From positions 32,356,001-32,420,000 of the forward strand of contig CANTUV010000039.1 of the NCBI GenBank assembly GCA_947685225.1: a stretch of DNA of 64,000 bases, in the 5' to 3' direction. Position numbers and translations under genes: made by a program. The stretch comes from Garcia nutans (taxonomy: Eukaryota; Streptophyta; Magnoliopsida; Malpighiales; Euphorbiaceae). The notes under the pieces were generated by a model. That model did not search any database, was not told the origin of the DNA, and saw only the letters and a program-made list of their open reading frames with translations. Of the stretch, positions 46,614-60,492 are shown piece after piece (positions within the stretch are counted from its first letter, which is position 1; each line of letters starts with the position of its first letter).

Positions 46614-48356
46614 TTAAATTATTTTAATATATATATATGGTTAAAAATAAAGATGAAAAGAAAAAGAAAATTTAAAAGTTGTCTTCATCTTCCTCTTCTT
46701 CTCACAAGGGCCGAACCTCCATTGAAGAGAAGCCAAGGATTTTACTTCTTCCATACTCCACAAATTGAAGGATTTCAAGTATTCAAAATGGATTTTTGGT
46801 GATTTCCACCAAATTTAATAAGTTTTCAACTCTTTTCTTTGAATTCCATGGAAGTTTAATTTATGTAGGAATTTGGATTTTTAAGTAATATATTATAATT
46901 ATTGGAATTGGTGTGTATGATGTTATTTTGGGTAGTTAATAATGATTTTATGGTTAGATTGAAGAGATGATGAAGTTTGGATAAAGAATGGTGAAAAGAG
47001 AGAATTTAGGGTTATGAATTTTTAGAGTTTTGAAAACATGAGCTTTAATTGTGCAAATTGATTCCAAATGAGTTGTTTTGATTCATAAACAAGTATTTTG
47101 AAGTCAAATATTTGATTTGGTTGTGTTTGGTTGGAGTTTGAGAATGGAAGTGGAGATTTAGGGTTTTGGAAAAGTGATTTTCCAAAGTTGTTGAATTGTG
47201 TGATTTTATTTGTTTAATCATGTTGTTTAGTGTTAAAAGTGATGAAAATAAGCTTGAAATGAGTAATGGATTGTGTTGGAATGGAAAACTTTCAATTGGG
47301 GGGGGGGGAAGATTATGCCATTTTTGAGATTTTGTGTATAAGAGTGTATTTTTATAAGGTAAATGATTTAAATGTATTAAAATAAGTTTTTAATAATATA
47401 AATAAACTTAAAATACTAATTTAATTGTAGTAGAATGGAATTCTAATATTAAAGTAAGGAAAGGCTAAATTTTTCAAAATTTATAGAAGTGATGTTTAAT
47501 TATGGTTAAATATTGAAAATGTCATTAAATGTGATACTAAATGATTATTTGATATCACATTTGGTTTAGGCATTGAGGGAGGTTGATTTGCTTCATCCAA
47601 ATGGTGAAGGACAAGTTGGAAAGATAGAATTGGATGTTGTTTTAAGCTTGCTTTGGGTTGCTAGTGGAGGTATGCACAAACTTTGAATATAATGTTTATA
47701 TTTGCATGACATTTGGACTTAACACATTTTGGTTGGAAAATGTGTTAAGCTACTTGGTTCATTGATTGTGTATGAATAATGTGCTATGACATTTGTAATG
47801 TCATATATGTGTTAAATGCATTGCGAAAGCCATTGATAATTACTAAATTGTGTAAAATGTAAAATATGTATATTATGTGGAAATACCCAAAGTAATTGGG
47901 TAAAGTGTTGTGAATGCAAAAATGAGATATGTGGTATAATGAAATGAATTGATATTGATAAAAATGAGAAAAGTGAGAAAAGTGAGAAAAATGAGAAAGA
48001 TGTGAAAAATGAGAAAATTGATAAAAATGTGAAAATAAGGCAATTTACCTAGATTGAATATGTGAAAATGAGAAAGAGATTAATAATGAGAAAAATGAAT
48101 AAATTGTGCGTCTAGTATGTTATTCAATTTTTAGAGTTCTGGGTTTGGTGGCATGCTTATGATTGCCTACGGGCTAAAAGCTGGGCTAGTGAAAAGACAG
48201 GGTCGTAAGCCAGGTCCAGCTGATAAATATGATATTTTTGGGGTAAAAAGACTGGGTCGTAAGCCTTAAAAACAAATTCTTGAAGCTAGACTAAGTGAAA
48301 AGACTGGGTCGTAAGCTCAGATCTAGTTAGATTATCCATGAATATATTACCTATGG
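46276..48356 (+). repeat. 3' LTR of element C, truncated by insertion of A
   Basis: Follows the 5' LTR from TGTAACATCTT through the first arm of the inverted repeat and the GGTCGTAAGC units, then stops at TTACCTATGG where A begins. TATGG (48352-48356) would be A's left target duplication. A G9 run lies near 47300. Confidence 0.9.
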
Positions 48357-51300
48357 TGTAACACCCTTATACCCTATATACGTATAATATATATTTTCAG
48401 CATATGTAAAATATGCATATACGGTATAAAAATATCATAGACCGATTTAATAAAAAATTTCACATTTCTGTTTTAAGATTTCAAATACTAATATATAAAA
48501 TAAATAGTATATAAATATTCTTTGCTTGTTATAGGAATCAAAACTAAATATTTTATATGAAAATCTCTGGAAAAAATTCGCCAGAGTTTTGTTTGTAATT
48601 TGGACGTTTCCAAAATTCAGGAAACAAAACCTGCATAAAGCAAACACTCCCAATAAAAATTAATTTACCATTTCACCAATACTTCTCAATTTCTCTATAT
48701 TTTCTCAAAATACTTATATATAGATATATAAATTAACAACACATATAAAATCTCATCTGAACAAATTATTCAAAGAATTTTTTACAATTTACATTATATA
48801 CTTCCAAAAACATATCATAACATATATAATATCAAAATACATTGTAATATCTAATATCTACATGCTGGCAACTAGCTCTGATCTTGATGTACCCAAAAAC
48901 AATTCTTCAAGCTCAACAATTAAAAACCTCGACTCAATCAGGTCTAGTAGGACTCTCCGGCTCTACCAAATCATCCATGACACCTGCGCTATGAATTACA
49001 ATCGCGTTAAGCCAAAGCCTAGTGGTACAAACTTTGATAATAATAATAAAACTCAATGCAATGCCAATGCACAATGCATATAGATGTCACATCATTCTAT
49101 TTTCTTATATTTTCAAATATTTCATAATCACAACTCAGCATTATATTGCTCAATGTATCATAATTCATAATTCACATTAAAGCAAAGACAAGCATGGGCC
49201 CAAAAAGGATCTAATATGTTATTCAAATTTCAGAGTTACTGCATTGGTCCATAGTGACACCATGTGTCTAGCCACGTAGGCAATATATCCATGGATAATG
49301 TAACAGCCTCAGTCTCTTGAACCTCAACCCGGCTAGACCCTTAGGCCCCAGTATCTTGGTCCTGAACTCGGCTAGACTGTTATAGTTTTGAGGCTTACGA
49401 TCCAGTCTTTTCACCCCAAAAACATCATATTTATCAGCTGGCCTGGCTTACGACCCAATCTTTTCACCATTCCAGCATTTAGCTCGTAGGCAATCATAGA
49501 CATGCCGCCAAACTCAGAACTCTGAAAATTGAATAACATACTAGGCACACAATTTATTCATATTTCTCATTATCAAATTCTTTCATAATTCTTTTATTAA
49601 AACTTTTCTCATTTTCTCATGATCAAACTAGGCACATTGCCTTATTATATCATCTTTTTCTCACTTTTTTTTATTTATTCATTTTTCTCATTATTAATAT
49701 CTTTCTCATTGTCACATATTCAATCTAGGCACATTGCCTTATTTTCACAATTTTTTCTCATTTTTCTCAATTTTCACATCTTTCTCATCTTTCTCACTTT
49801 TCTCACTTTTCTCATTTTTATAAATATCAATTCATTTCATTATTCCACATATCCCATTTTTGCATTTACAACACATTACCCAATTACTTTGGGTATTTTC
49901 ACATAATATACATATTTCACATTCTACACAATTTAGCCATTATCAATGGCTTTTCACAATGCATTTAACACATATATGACATTATAAATGTCATAGCATA
50001 TTATTCATACTCAATCAATGAACCAAGTAACTTAACACATTTTTCAACCAAAATGTGTTAAGCCCAAATGTCATATAAATATAAACAATATATTCAAAGT
50101 TTGTACATATCTCCACTAGCAACCCAAAGTAAGCTTAACACAACCTCCAATCCTATCCTTCTAACTTGCCATTCACCACTTGGATGAAGCAAATCAACCT
50201 CCCTCAATGCCTATACCAAATGTGATCATACATAATCATTTAATAACATATTCTAAGGTATTCTTAACATCAAACCATAATTAAACATCACTTTAAACCA
50301 AATCCCAGAATTAAGCTTCGCCTCACTTTAACTTTGAAAAATCATATCAAGTCATTTAAATTAGTGTTTTAAGTTTATTAATATCATTAGAAACATGTTT
50401 TAGCATGTTTAAACCAATTACATTAATTAACCACATGCTTATGCTCAAAATCCTAAAATGGCATAACCTTCACCATTGAAGGATCTCCATTCCAACTCAA
50501 TTCAATTATCATTTCAATCTTATTTCCACCACTTATAGTATTAAATAACATGATTTAAGCATTAAAATCAAACAATTAATCATTCTTTGAAAATTCACTT
50601 TTCCAAAACCCTAAATCAACACTACCATCTTCAAACTCTATCCAAACTTAACTAAATCCATCATTTGATTTTAAAATCCTTGTTTATGCATCAAAACAAC
50701 ACATTTGGAACCAATTTGCATAATTAAAACTTATGATTTCAAAAACTCAAATGTTCCATAACCCTAAATTCTCTCTCTTCACCAAACTCAACTTAAATTC
50801 AACCATTTCTTTAATCCAACCTTAAAATCATTGTTAACTACCCAAAATAACATCATACACACCCATTCCAATAATTATAACATGCTACATCAAAACTCCA
50901 AACTCAACATAATCCAATTTTCTATAGAATTCAAAGAAAAGAGTTGAAAACTTACTAATTTTGGTGGAAATCACCAAAATCCGCTTTGAATACTTGAAAT
51001 TCTTCAATTTTTGGAGTATGGAAGAAGCAAAATCTTGGGCTAGAAAACCATGGAGGTTTCAGCTATGGAAAAGAAGAAGAAGAGATGAAGACTTTATTTT
51101 TTTCTTTTTCTTTTCATCTTTTATTTTAAACCATATATATATATATATTAAAATAATTTAATAATTAATTAATTATTTATTTATTTAATAAATTAAAAGT
51201 CATAAATTTCCTCTTCCATTCAAAAATAATTTATTTTAAATTATTTTATAAATTTTGAATTTCAAAGATTTAATTACCAAAATACCCTTTTACTTTAACT

Positions 51301-51698
51301 TTTCTTTTGAAAAGTGTTGACTTTTATATGTTATGTATATTTTACATATATATCATATATATGTTCAACTTTTTCATTTAAAACCCCTTCATTTTTCATT
51401 TAAAACCATTAATTTAATTTAACCATTTAAATTATAATTTATTTTATCAAATTTTTAAAAATTGGAACTTTTTAAAAATTTGGGATATTACACATATGCA
51501 CAAGTAATGTGTATCTTATATACACATCAAATGTACCTTATATGTGTATTAAATATTAAGTATGCAATATATTAATCCAACATATATAATTAATATACCA
51601 TATGTATATGTTATATATACTCTAGATATATATATTGAGTATATTCAATTTATATATCCAAATACTTATTTAATTTCTCCATAATAACGGATGTTACA
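48357..51698 (-). repeat. 3' LTR of element A
   Basis: 3342 bp; plus strand TGTAACACCC...GGATGTTACA. In element orientation the first 206 bp (51698-51493) are a block absent from C, followed by a second LTR-like start TGTAATATCCC. Holds the inverted repeat (49210-49241 with 49517-49545). Confidence 0.85.
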
Positions 51699-54600
51699 AT
51701 TTTCTCTCCCTTAAATAATTTCGTCCTCGAAATTATCCAGTATGGTAATAAATCATCCAAAATATTATTTTACCAAATTACATAATTTCTATTCTCCCCA
51801 TTAGGTTCATTCTTAATTTCATTTTTACCATTCCCTAACACATTATTATACTGTCTATTTATTCAAACAGTCACAACAAATTATCATATCATCAATCGAA
51901 TTGTTATTAGATAAAAATTAGTTCTTCTCTTTAATATATATACCCACACACCTATTGCACTTAAGATATTTGATCACTTCATTATCTTAAAAATATACTC
52001 TCATCACTTTAAATTCAAATATTGATAACTTTTATCTTAACACAATAATTTTACACATTTTCACTTTGATCCTACTCTTTATACAATTACCACATATTAA
52101 TTTGACATCACCATTATACAACAACAAAATCTTATTTCCTTAATAAGATTCATTCCCATTATACTATAACTAACATTTTTCTCTTATAATTATTTGAAAC
52201 TAATATAACTTAGCTCATTTCATATGCATATACATATCAGAATGCTGTATGATACACATTATCATATAGCTTGCATATTCTTAATACAACTACATACATC
52301 GAATTTCGATAAATACTTGTAAACTTATTACATTTCAAATCAATTGATCTAACTATCACAATATGACCATCACAGCCTTATTCTATTCTGACCAACCTTT
52401 AGTCTATTTTAAATTCATTAATCCGTTTTCAATTCATGATCTAATTCTATTAGGTCAAATTTATTCTCAAATTTTAATTCTCTTCGAATTCATCATAACA
52501 GATAATATTCACTTCCCCTAATCTTGTTTATTTTACACATCATTTTCATCAACTTATTCATTTTATACCACTTTCAAACACATTCATTATAACTCTTACT
52601 CACATTTCATAATTCCTTTCATTTATCATTTTCTCATATTTCTTATAGTTACCCTATTTTCACAAATCACTTTTCTTACACATCATTTAAAGCTCATCAT
52701 ATTTTCACAATTCTCTTATGTTTCCACTCTTTCTATAATTATAAATAAATTTCTAATATAAAATTATAAGATACAGCTATGCAAACCATAAGTCTTGACC
52801 ATGTTTCTTGAAGCATAACTATCAATCTCACCAAAACTATCCAACGGTCATGCCATAATAATGGTCACGCCCGTGGCTTATAAATAAATACTGCTCCTCT
52901 ATCATTCTTCTTCAAACATTTCCAATCACAATGTTAAGTTCGTATCGCAAAAATCACATATTCATTTTCTAATCTTTTGCTATACAAAAAGTTAACACAT
53001 TTCAGCTCTGTTTCAAAGCAATTTACTCTTGATCACTTGATCATCATTAGCCTAACTCATGTTTCAACAATATTATCATTAACATCTCTTACATATACAC
53101 ATTTGTTCATATGCTAATTTACACAATTTTCATTTATTACTCCATTTCTAATCTATCTCTTATAAAAATTTTCATTCATATATATATATATATATATTTT
53201 CATTTCCATACTTTCTTCATTATACTTTCTTTTCCTTACAATCTCTTATTTATACGCATATACTTTAGGTCCAAAACACTATACAATCATCAAGTTTAGT
53301 TGTTAAAATAACAATTTCACCGTCCAGCTCTGTTCGGGTCCATTCTCAATCTCAATTCATCACATGACCTAACTCTACGCAGGTTAAGACCTAATCTCTC
53401 TTAGGTCTATTAATACATGCAATATCATTCTCAATATCACCAAATATGTATTTGTATAAGGTAGTAAAGATAACATTTTTTGCAATCATCCACATACACC
53501 TTTGTAAGACATAATCACAATGTGACTTACTTTCCACATTTTCTTATATATCATATTTGTGTTCATATTGAAAAAAAAATCTCATCACACAAATCATACA
53601 ATTATACTCAATTCCTCTTTTACATACAACCTATTCAAAGTTAATATTTATCACCTTTTAGAGAACATTATCATTTCTCATTCTTTTGACATTACTTAGA
53701 TTATTCATTAATTCAACATATATATATACTCTGACCACAACATAATTAACATCTTCTTTATTTAATCGTCCATCTCTTAAATAAGTTTCTTATATATATA
53801 TATATTTTAACATCTCACATAAATCTTAGTCACATTTTCAATGTGACATCTCTCTCACATTTTTTTATGCATTTATCATACCCCTCATATCCCTTTTCAT
53901 CATTTCCAATTCAATTACCTAAAGTAACTCATTTTTACATACTTAATCATTTCCCTTTTATTTCATAACAAATTTCTATATTATCAACCACATTACACAT
54001 TAGATGATATTTTTATAAATAATATTACTCATTCAAAATTACTCCCATGCTTATTAAACATTAAACTATCAACATCTAAACAATCTTCATCAAAATTCTT
54101 TTACAACTCTAAATTTCCAACTTACTACTTTACTTAAACTTCATTCTATTAATCTCATTTTCAAGAGCTAACTTTATAAAATTTATTTTTATATTAATAT
54201 AACATCAAAACACATCACTTTCACAATTATGGAAACCCATTTCAAAAATTCAAATTTCATATATTGCAACTAACAACATGAACCTCACCAAATCTCATCC
54301 ATGTCACATTTCTAATCTTAAAATCATAATATTTATATTTAAACAACACTAATTCATTTCATTACACTAATTAACATCATCCATTTAGATACTTTAATTT
54401 TATACACTCAACCCTAAATCATGCATCATTATTCCATAATAAATAATTCGCTATCATATATGATTTCACTCTTTGATTTTAATTATGAACTCTTTGTTGC
54501 AAATTATTAAAAACTCCATATTCCTTCTATACTTATAACCATATGCATATAAATTTTTATAATTTTCTTCATTTATTTGTCTCATAAAATGAATTTATTA

Positions 54601-55572
54601 CTTATTTACACAAAACTGCATGACTTCCTCAGTTTCATGTCAATCTCACTTTCAATTTTTATATTCCTTACCAATTCTTTATAAAAGCTTGTAAAATTTT
54701 ATCCATGTGCACTTGAAACATATATGGACTTATATTTAAAGTTTTAGATTTTTTCAAGCTGATTTAATATATTTAAAAATTAAATCTTCCAAAATCAGAG
54801 AATCTGTCTCTTTAATAATTTCTCTGGCAGCACCAGGTTGTCCATTTTTTTCAGGTATCAAACCTTAATAAAAATTCATGAAATTTTAACCATATGTTAT
54901 AGGAATACATATGATATTGTGTGTAAAAGTTTAGATTTTTCTGGGTTGGTTTACCATAGTTTCTAAATTTATTTTTTCCCAATTTCTACAGATTCTGAGT
55001 TGCTGGAATTACTCCAATAATCTGTGTTCTTCTATTTTTTTTAATTAGAGATCCATCTTTAAAATTTATAAAATTTTATAAATTGGATTCTAACATATAG
55101 AAAAAATTTCTATTAAATGTTTAAACTCATCCAACATTTCTAGATTTGTCCAAAAAATTAGAGAATATCACTTTGCAGTATACCTATAAAATTTTCTGTA
55201 ACTATCATGCTCATTTCTCAAACTTTTTATTTTTATATCTTAAATCATTTCCTAGATTGTTTTTCTAATTTCACTTATTCATCAATTGAATCAGCTATGA
55301 ATTTTAAATTTTAAATAAAAGTTTCAAAAATTCTTAATTCATAATCTCTATAATGACGCTTCCACTGCGCCACTGTGAACTATGCAACCCAGATGCCATC
55401 TCAACTCATATCCATTATATCAAATGGACATTGCCACATCAGGGATTAGATAAATTGCCAGTGTCAATTCATGCATCACAATTGAAAATTATTTTTTTAA
55501 ATTCTAATTTTCTCTCTCTAACAACTCACCTAGGTAAAGAACCTCAAACCTAGACTCTGATACCAAAATAAA
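51699..55572 (-). other. Non-coding internal domain of element A
   Basis: In element orientation it begins after PBS 55553-55565 and ends with a purine tract (plus strand TTTTCTCTCCCTTAAA after 51698). All frames are short; no gag, RT or integrase similarity is visible. It is the reverse complement of 60473-64000 with scattered differences, which shows it is a family-wide structure and not random decay of one copy. Confidence 0.8.
55553..55565 (-). other. Primer binding site of element A
   Basis: Plus-strand GACTCTGATACCA, that is TGGTATCAGAGTC in element orientation, seven bases from the 5' LTR. Confidence 0.88.
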
Positions 55573-57457
55573 TGTAACATCCTTATACCTTATATACGTA
55601 TAATACATATTTTCAGCATATGTAAAATACACATATACGGTATAAAAATATCACAGACCAATTTAATAAAAAATTTCCCATTTCTATTTTAAGATTTCAA
55701 ATACTAATATATAAAATAAATAGTATATAAATATTCTTTGCTTGTTATAGGAATCCAAACTAAATATTTTATATGAAAATCTCTGGGAAAAATTCGCCAG
55801 AGTTTTATTTGTAATTTGGACGTTCCCAAAATTCAGAAAACACAACCTGCATAAAGCAAATACTCCCAATAAGAATCAATTCAAAAAAAGCAATTTTCAC
55901 CAATACTTCTCAATTTCTCCATATTTTCTCAAAATACTTATATATAGATATATAAATTAACAACACATATAAAATCTCATCTGAACAAATTATTCAAAAC
56001 ATTCTTTACAATTTACATTATATACTTTCAAAAACATATCATAACATATATAATATCAAAATACATTGTAATATCAAATATCTACATGCTGGCAATTGGC
56101 TCTGATCTTGATGTACTAAGAAATAACTCTTCAAGCTCAATAAATACAAACCTAGACCCGACCAGGTCTAGTAGGACTCTCCGGCTCTACCAAATCATCC
56201 ATGGCATCTGTGCGACGAATTACAATCGCGCTAAGACGAGGCCTAGTGGTACAAACTTTGATAATAATAATAAAACTCAATGCAATGCCAATGCACAATG
56301 CATATAGATGTCACATTATTCTATTTTCTTATATTTTTCAAATATTTCATAATCACAACTCATAGCATTATATTGCTCAATTGTATCACAATTCATAATT
56401 CACATTAAAGCAAAGACAAGCATGGGCCCAAAAAGGATCTAATATGCTATACAAATTTTAGAGTTACTGCTTTGGTCCATAATGACACCATATGTCTAGC
56501 CCCGTAGGCAATATATCCATGGATAGTGTAATAGCCCCAGTCTCTTGGACCTCAACCCGGCTAGGCCATTAGGCCCCAGTATCTTGGTACTCAACCCGGC
56601 TAAACTGCTATAGTTTTTGAGGCTTACAATCCAGTATTTTCATCCCAAAAACATCATATTTATCAGCTGGCCTGGCTTACGACTAGTCTTTTTACCCCAA
56701 AAATATCATATTTATCAGCTGGTCTGGCTTACGACCCAGTCTTTTCACCATTCCAGCGTTTAGCTCGTAGGCAATTATAGGCATGCCGCCAAACCGAGAA
56801 CTCTGAAAATTGAATAACATACTAGGCACACAATTTATTCATATTTCTCATTATCAAATTCTTTCATAATTCCTTTATCAAAACTTTTCTCATTTTCTCA
56901 TGATCAAACTAGGCACATTGCCTTATTATATCATCTTTTTCTCACTTTTTTTATTTATTCATTTTTCTCATTATTAATCTCTTTCTCATTGTCACATATT
57001 CAATCTAGGCACATTGCCTTATTTTTACAATTTTTTCTCATTGTTCTCATTTTTCACATCTTTCTCATTTTCTCACTTTTCTCAATTTTTTTTTCATTTT
57101 TATCAATATCAATTCATTTCATTATTCCACATATCCCATTTTTGCATTCACAACACATTACCCGATTACTTTGGGTATTTTCACATAATATACATATTTC
57201 ACATTCTATACAATTTAGCCATTATCAATAGCTTTTCACAATGCATTTAACACATATATGACATTATAAATGTCATAGCATATTATTCATACTCAATCAA
57301 TGAACCAAGTAACTTAACACATTTTTCAACCAAAATGTGTTAAGCCTAAATGTCATACAAATATAAATAATATATTCAAAGTTTGTACATAACTCCACTA
57401 GCAACCCAAAGAAAATTTAACACAACCTCCAATCCTAACCTTCCAATTTGCCCTTCA
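55573..57457 (-). repeat. 5' LTR of element A, truncated by insertion of B
   Basis: Plus strand TGTAACATCCTTATACC onward, parallel to 48357 onward. It breaks inside the LTR at ATTTGCCCTTCA, where the complete copy at 50160-50185 continues CCACTTGGATGAAGC. CTTCA (57453-57457) would be the left target duplication of B. It contains the inverted repeat (56438-56469 with 56798-56826). Confidence 0.88.
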
Positions 57458-60400
57458 TGTAACATCCGTGATTTTGGAGAAATTAAATAAGTATTTGGAG
57501 AGATAAATTGTATATACTCAATATATATATATATATCTAGAGTATACAAAACATATACATATGGTATATTAATTGTATATGTTGGATTAATACATTACAT
57601 ACTTAATATTTAATATACACATAAGGTACATTTGATGTGTATATAAGATACACATTACTTGTGCATATGTGTAATATCCTAAATTTTTGAAAAGTTCTAA
57701 TTTTTGGAAATTTGATAAAATAAATTATAATTTAAATGGATAAATTAAATTAATGATTTTAAATGAAAAATGAAGGGGTTTTAAATGAAAAAGTGGATAA
57801 TATATGTGATATATATGTAAAATATACATAACATATAAAAGTCAATACTTTTTAAAAGAAAAGTCAAAGTAAAAGGGTATTTTAGTAATTAAATCTTAGA
57901 AATTCAAAATTAATAAAATAATTCAAAAATAAATTATTTTTGAATGGAAGAGGAAATTTATGACTTTTAATTTATTAAATAAATAAATAAATAAATAATT
58001 ATTAAATTATTTTAATATATATATATATATATTGTTAAAAATAAAAGATGAAAAGAAAAAGAAAATTTAAAAGTTTTTCTTCTTCTTCTTCTTCTCCATC
58101 AAGGGCCGGCCACCATGGCTATTAATCTCAAGAATTTTGATCTTCCATACTCCACAAATTGAAGGATTCAACAAGTTTAAAGTGGATTTTTAGTGATTTC
58201 CACCAAAATTAGTAAGTTCCCAACTTATTTCTTTGGATTTCATAGGAATTGTGATTATGTTTGTTTTGGGTTTTAGCTTTAATTGTTTATTTGGGTATAT
58301 ATTAAGTTATTTTAAGTGATTAACAATGATTTTAAGGTTGGATTAAAGAAATGGTTGAGTTTGGGTAAGATTGGTGAAGAGAGAGAATTTAGGGTTATGT
58401 AATTTTTGGGGTTTTGAAATCATGGTTTTTAATTGTGTAAATTGATTCCAAATGAGTTGTTTTGATACATAAACAAGTATTTTAAAGTCAAATATTGGAT
58501 TTGGTTGTGTTTAGTTGGAGTTTGAGAATGGAAGTGGAGATTTAGGGTTTTGGAAAAGTGATTTTCCAAAGTGGTTGAATTGTGTGATTTTATTTGTTTA
58601 AGCATTTTGTTTAGTATTAAAAGTGATTAATATAAGCTTGAAATGAGTAATGGATTGTGTTGGAATGGAAAACCTTTAATGGGGAAGGTTATGCCATTTT
58701 ATGGTATTGTATATAAGAGTGTATTTTTATAATGTAAAAGGTTCAAATGTATTAAAATATGCTTCTAATGATATTAATAAACTTAAAACACTAATTTAAA
58801 TGGCTTGATATGATTTTTCAAAGTTAAAGTGAGGTGAAGCTTAATTTTGGGATTTGGTTTAGAGTGATGTTTAATTATGGTTTGATGTTGAGAATACCTT
58901 AGAATATGATATTAAATGATTATGTATGATCACATTTGGTATAGGCATTGAGGGAGGTTGATTTGCTTCATCCAAGTGGTGAAGGGCAAGTTGGAAGGAT
59001 AGGATTGGAGGTTGTATTAAGCTTCCTTTGGGTTGCTAGTAGAGGTATGTACAAACTTTGAGTATAATGTTTATATTTGCATGACATTTGGACTTAACAC
59101 ATTTTGGTTGAAAAATGTGTTAAGCTACTTGGTTCATTGATTGAGTATGAATAATGTGCTATGACATTTGTAATGTCATATATGTGTTAAATGCATTGTG
59201 AAAAGCCATTGATAATGGCTAAATTGTGTAAAGTGTGAAATATGCATATTATGTGAAAATACCCAAAGTAATTGGGTAATGTGTTGTGAATGCAAAAATG
59301 AGACATGTGGAATAATGAAATGAATTGATATTGATAAAAATGAGAAAAAAATGAGAAAAATGTGAAAAATGAGAAAAAAATGTGAAAATAAGGCAATGAG
59401 CCTAGTTTGATTATGAGAAATAAAATGAGAAATGAATTGTGAAAGTATTTGATAATGAGATAAATGAATTAATTGTGTGCCTAGTATGTTATTCAATTTT
59501 TAGAGTTCTGGTTTGGCGGCATGCCTATGAATTGCTGGGCAGGTGAAAAGACCGGGTCGTAAGCCGAGCCCAGCTGATAAATGATAAATATGAAGTTTTT
59601 GGGGGTGAAAAGACTGGGTCGTAAGCCTTAAAAATCGTAGCAGTCTAGCCGGGTTGAGGGCTAAGATACTGGGGCCTAAGGGTCTAGCCGGGTTGAGGTT
59701 CAAGAGACTGGGGCTGCTACATTGTCCATGGATATATATATTGCCTACGGGCTAGACACATGGTGTCATTATGGACCAAAGCAGTAACTCTGAAATTTGA
59801 ATAGTATATTAGATCCTTTTTGGGCCTATGCTTGTCTTTGCTTTAAAGTGAATTATGAACTGTGACACAATTGAGCAATATAATGTTATGAGTATGAAAT
59901 ATTTGAAAAAAATATAAGAAAGTGAAATGATGTGACCTCTATATGCATTGTGCATTGGCATTACTTTGCATTTTTATTATTATCAAAGTTTGTACCACTA
60001 GGCTTCGGCTTAGCGCGATTGTAATTCGTCGCGCAGGTGTCATTGACGTTTTGGTAGAGCTGGAGAGTTTTACTAGACCTAGTCGGGTCTAGGTTTGTAT
60101 TTATTGAGTTTGAAGAGTTGTTTTGGGTGCATTAAGATCAGAGCCAGTTGCCAGCATGTACATTTTTGATATTATGTATGTTATGATATGTTTTTGAAGC
60201 ATATATTATAAATTGTAAAGAAGGATTTGAATAATTTTGTTTAAGATGGGATTTTATATATAATGTTGATATATATATACCTATATATAAGTATTTTGAG
60301 AAAATATGGAGAAATTGAGAAGTATAGGTGAATTGATTTTATTTGGAGTGTTTGTTTTATGCAGTTGTGTTTTGTTGAATTTTGAAAACGTTCATATTAC

Positions 60401-60472
60401 AAACAAAACTCTGGCAAATTTTTCCCAGAGATTTTCATATAAAATATTTATTTAGGGTATAAGGGTGTTACA
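57458..60472 (+). repeat. 5' LTR of element B
   Basis: 3015 bp, TGTAACATCCGTG...GGTGTTACA. Bases 57458-57669 are the extra 5' block; from 57670 (TGTAATATCC) it follows C-type LTR sequence. It contains the inverted repeat (59481-59510 with 59782-59813) around two GTCTAGCCGGGTTGAGG units, and the three-hairpin block at about 60000-60092. Confidence 0.88.
60000..60092 (+). other. Three-hairpin block in B LTR
   Basis: AGGCTT/GGCTT-like stem (60000-60011), GCGCGA/TCGCGC (60013-60018, 60029-60034), CTAGACC/GGTCTAG (60073-60079, 60086-60092). Confidence 0.55.
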
Positions 60473-60479
60473 TTTATTT

Positions 60480-60492
60480 TAGTATCAGTGCC
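60480..60492 (+). other. Degenerate primer binding site of element B
   Basis: TAGTATCAGTGCC in the position of TGGTATCAGAGCC; two mismatches that would weaken tRNA-Met priming. Confidence 0.6.

Larger units (their letters stand above)
38511..48356 (+). mobile_element. Element C: chromovirus with broken Gag-Pol, 3' LTR interrupted by A
   Basis: 5' LTR 38511-41441, PBS 41449-41461, Gag-Pol relic 41598-46230, purine tract 46263-46275, 3' LTR from 46276 cut at 48356. Its left flank is the leader of D. The two LTRs differ by many substitutions and indels over their shared 2 kb, so C is much older than G. Confidence 0.92.
48357..57457 (-). mobile_element. Element A: non-coding LTR element (LARD-like), minus orientation, interrupted by B
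   Basis: Left: 3' LTR 48357-51698. Middle: about 3.9 kb internal region without coding capacity (51699-55572), with PBS at its right end. Right: 5' LTR from 55573, cut at 57457 by B. LTRs resemble those of C but carry an additional block at their start. Without gag-pol it would rely on proteins from a relative such as C's family. Confidence 0.88.

Noticed and set aside
49619..49906. Phe/Ser/Leu-rich 95-codon ORF, with similar ones near 57,000 and 59,200
   Set aside because: Translation of TTTCTCA-type simple repeats within the A/B LTRs; hydrophobicity comes from base composition.
52600..53300. Short hydrophobic ORFs in A's internal domain
   Set aside because: Not kept open in the matching part of B and no similarity to retrotransposon proteins.
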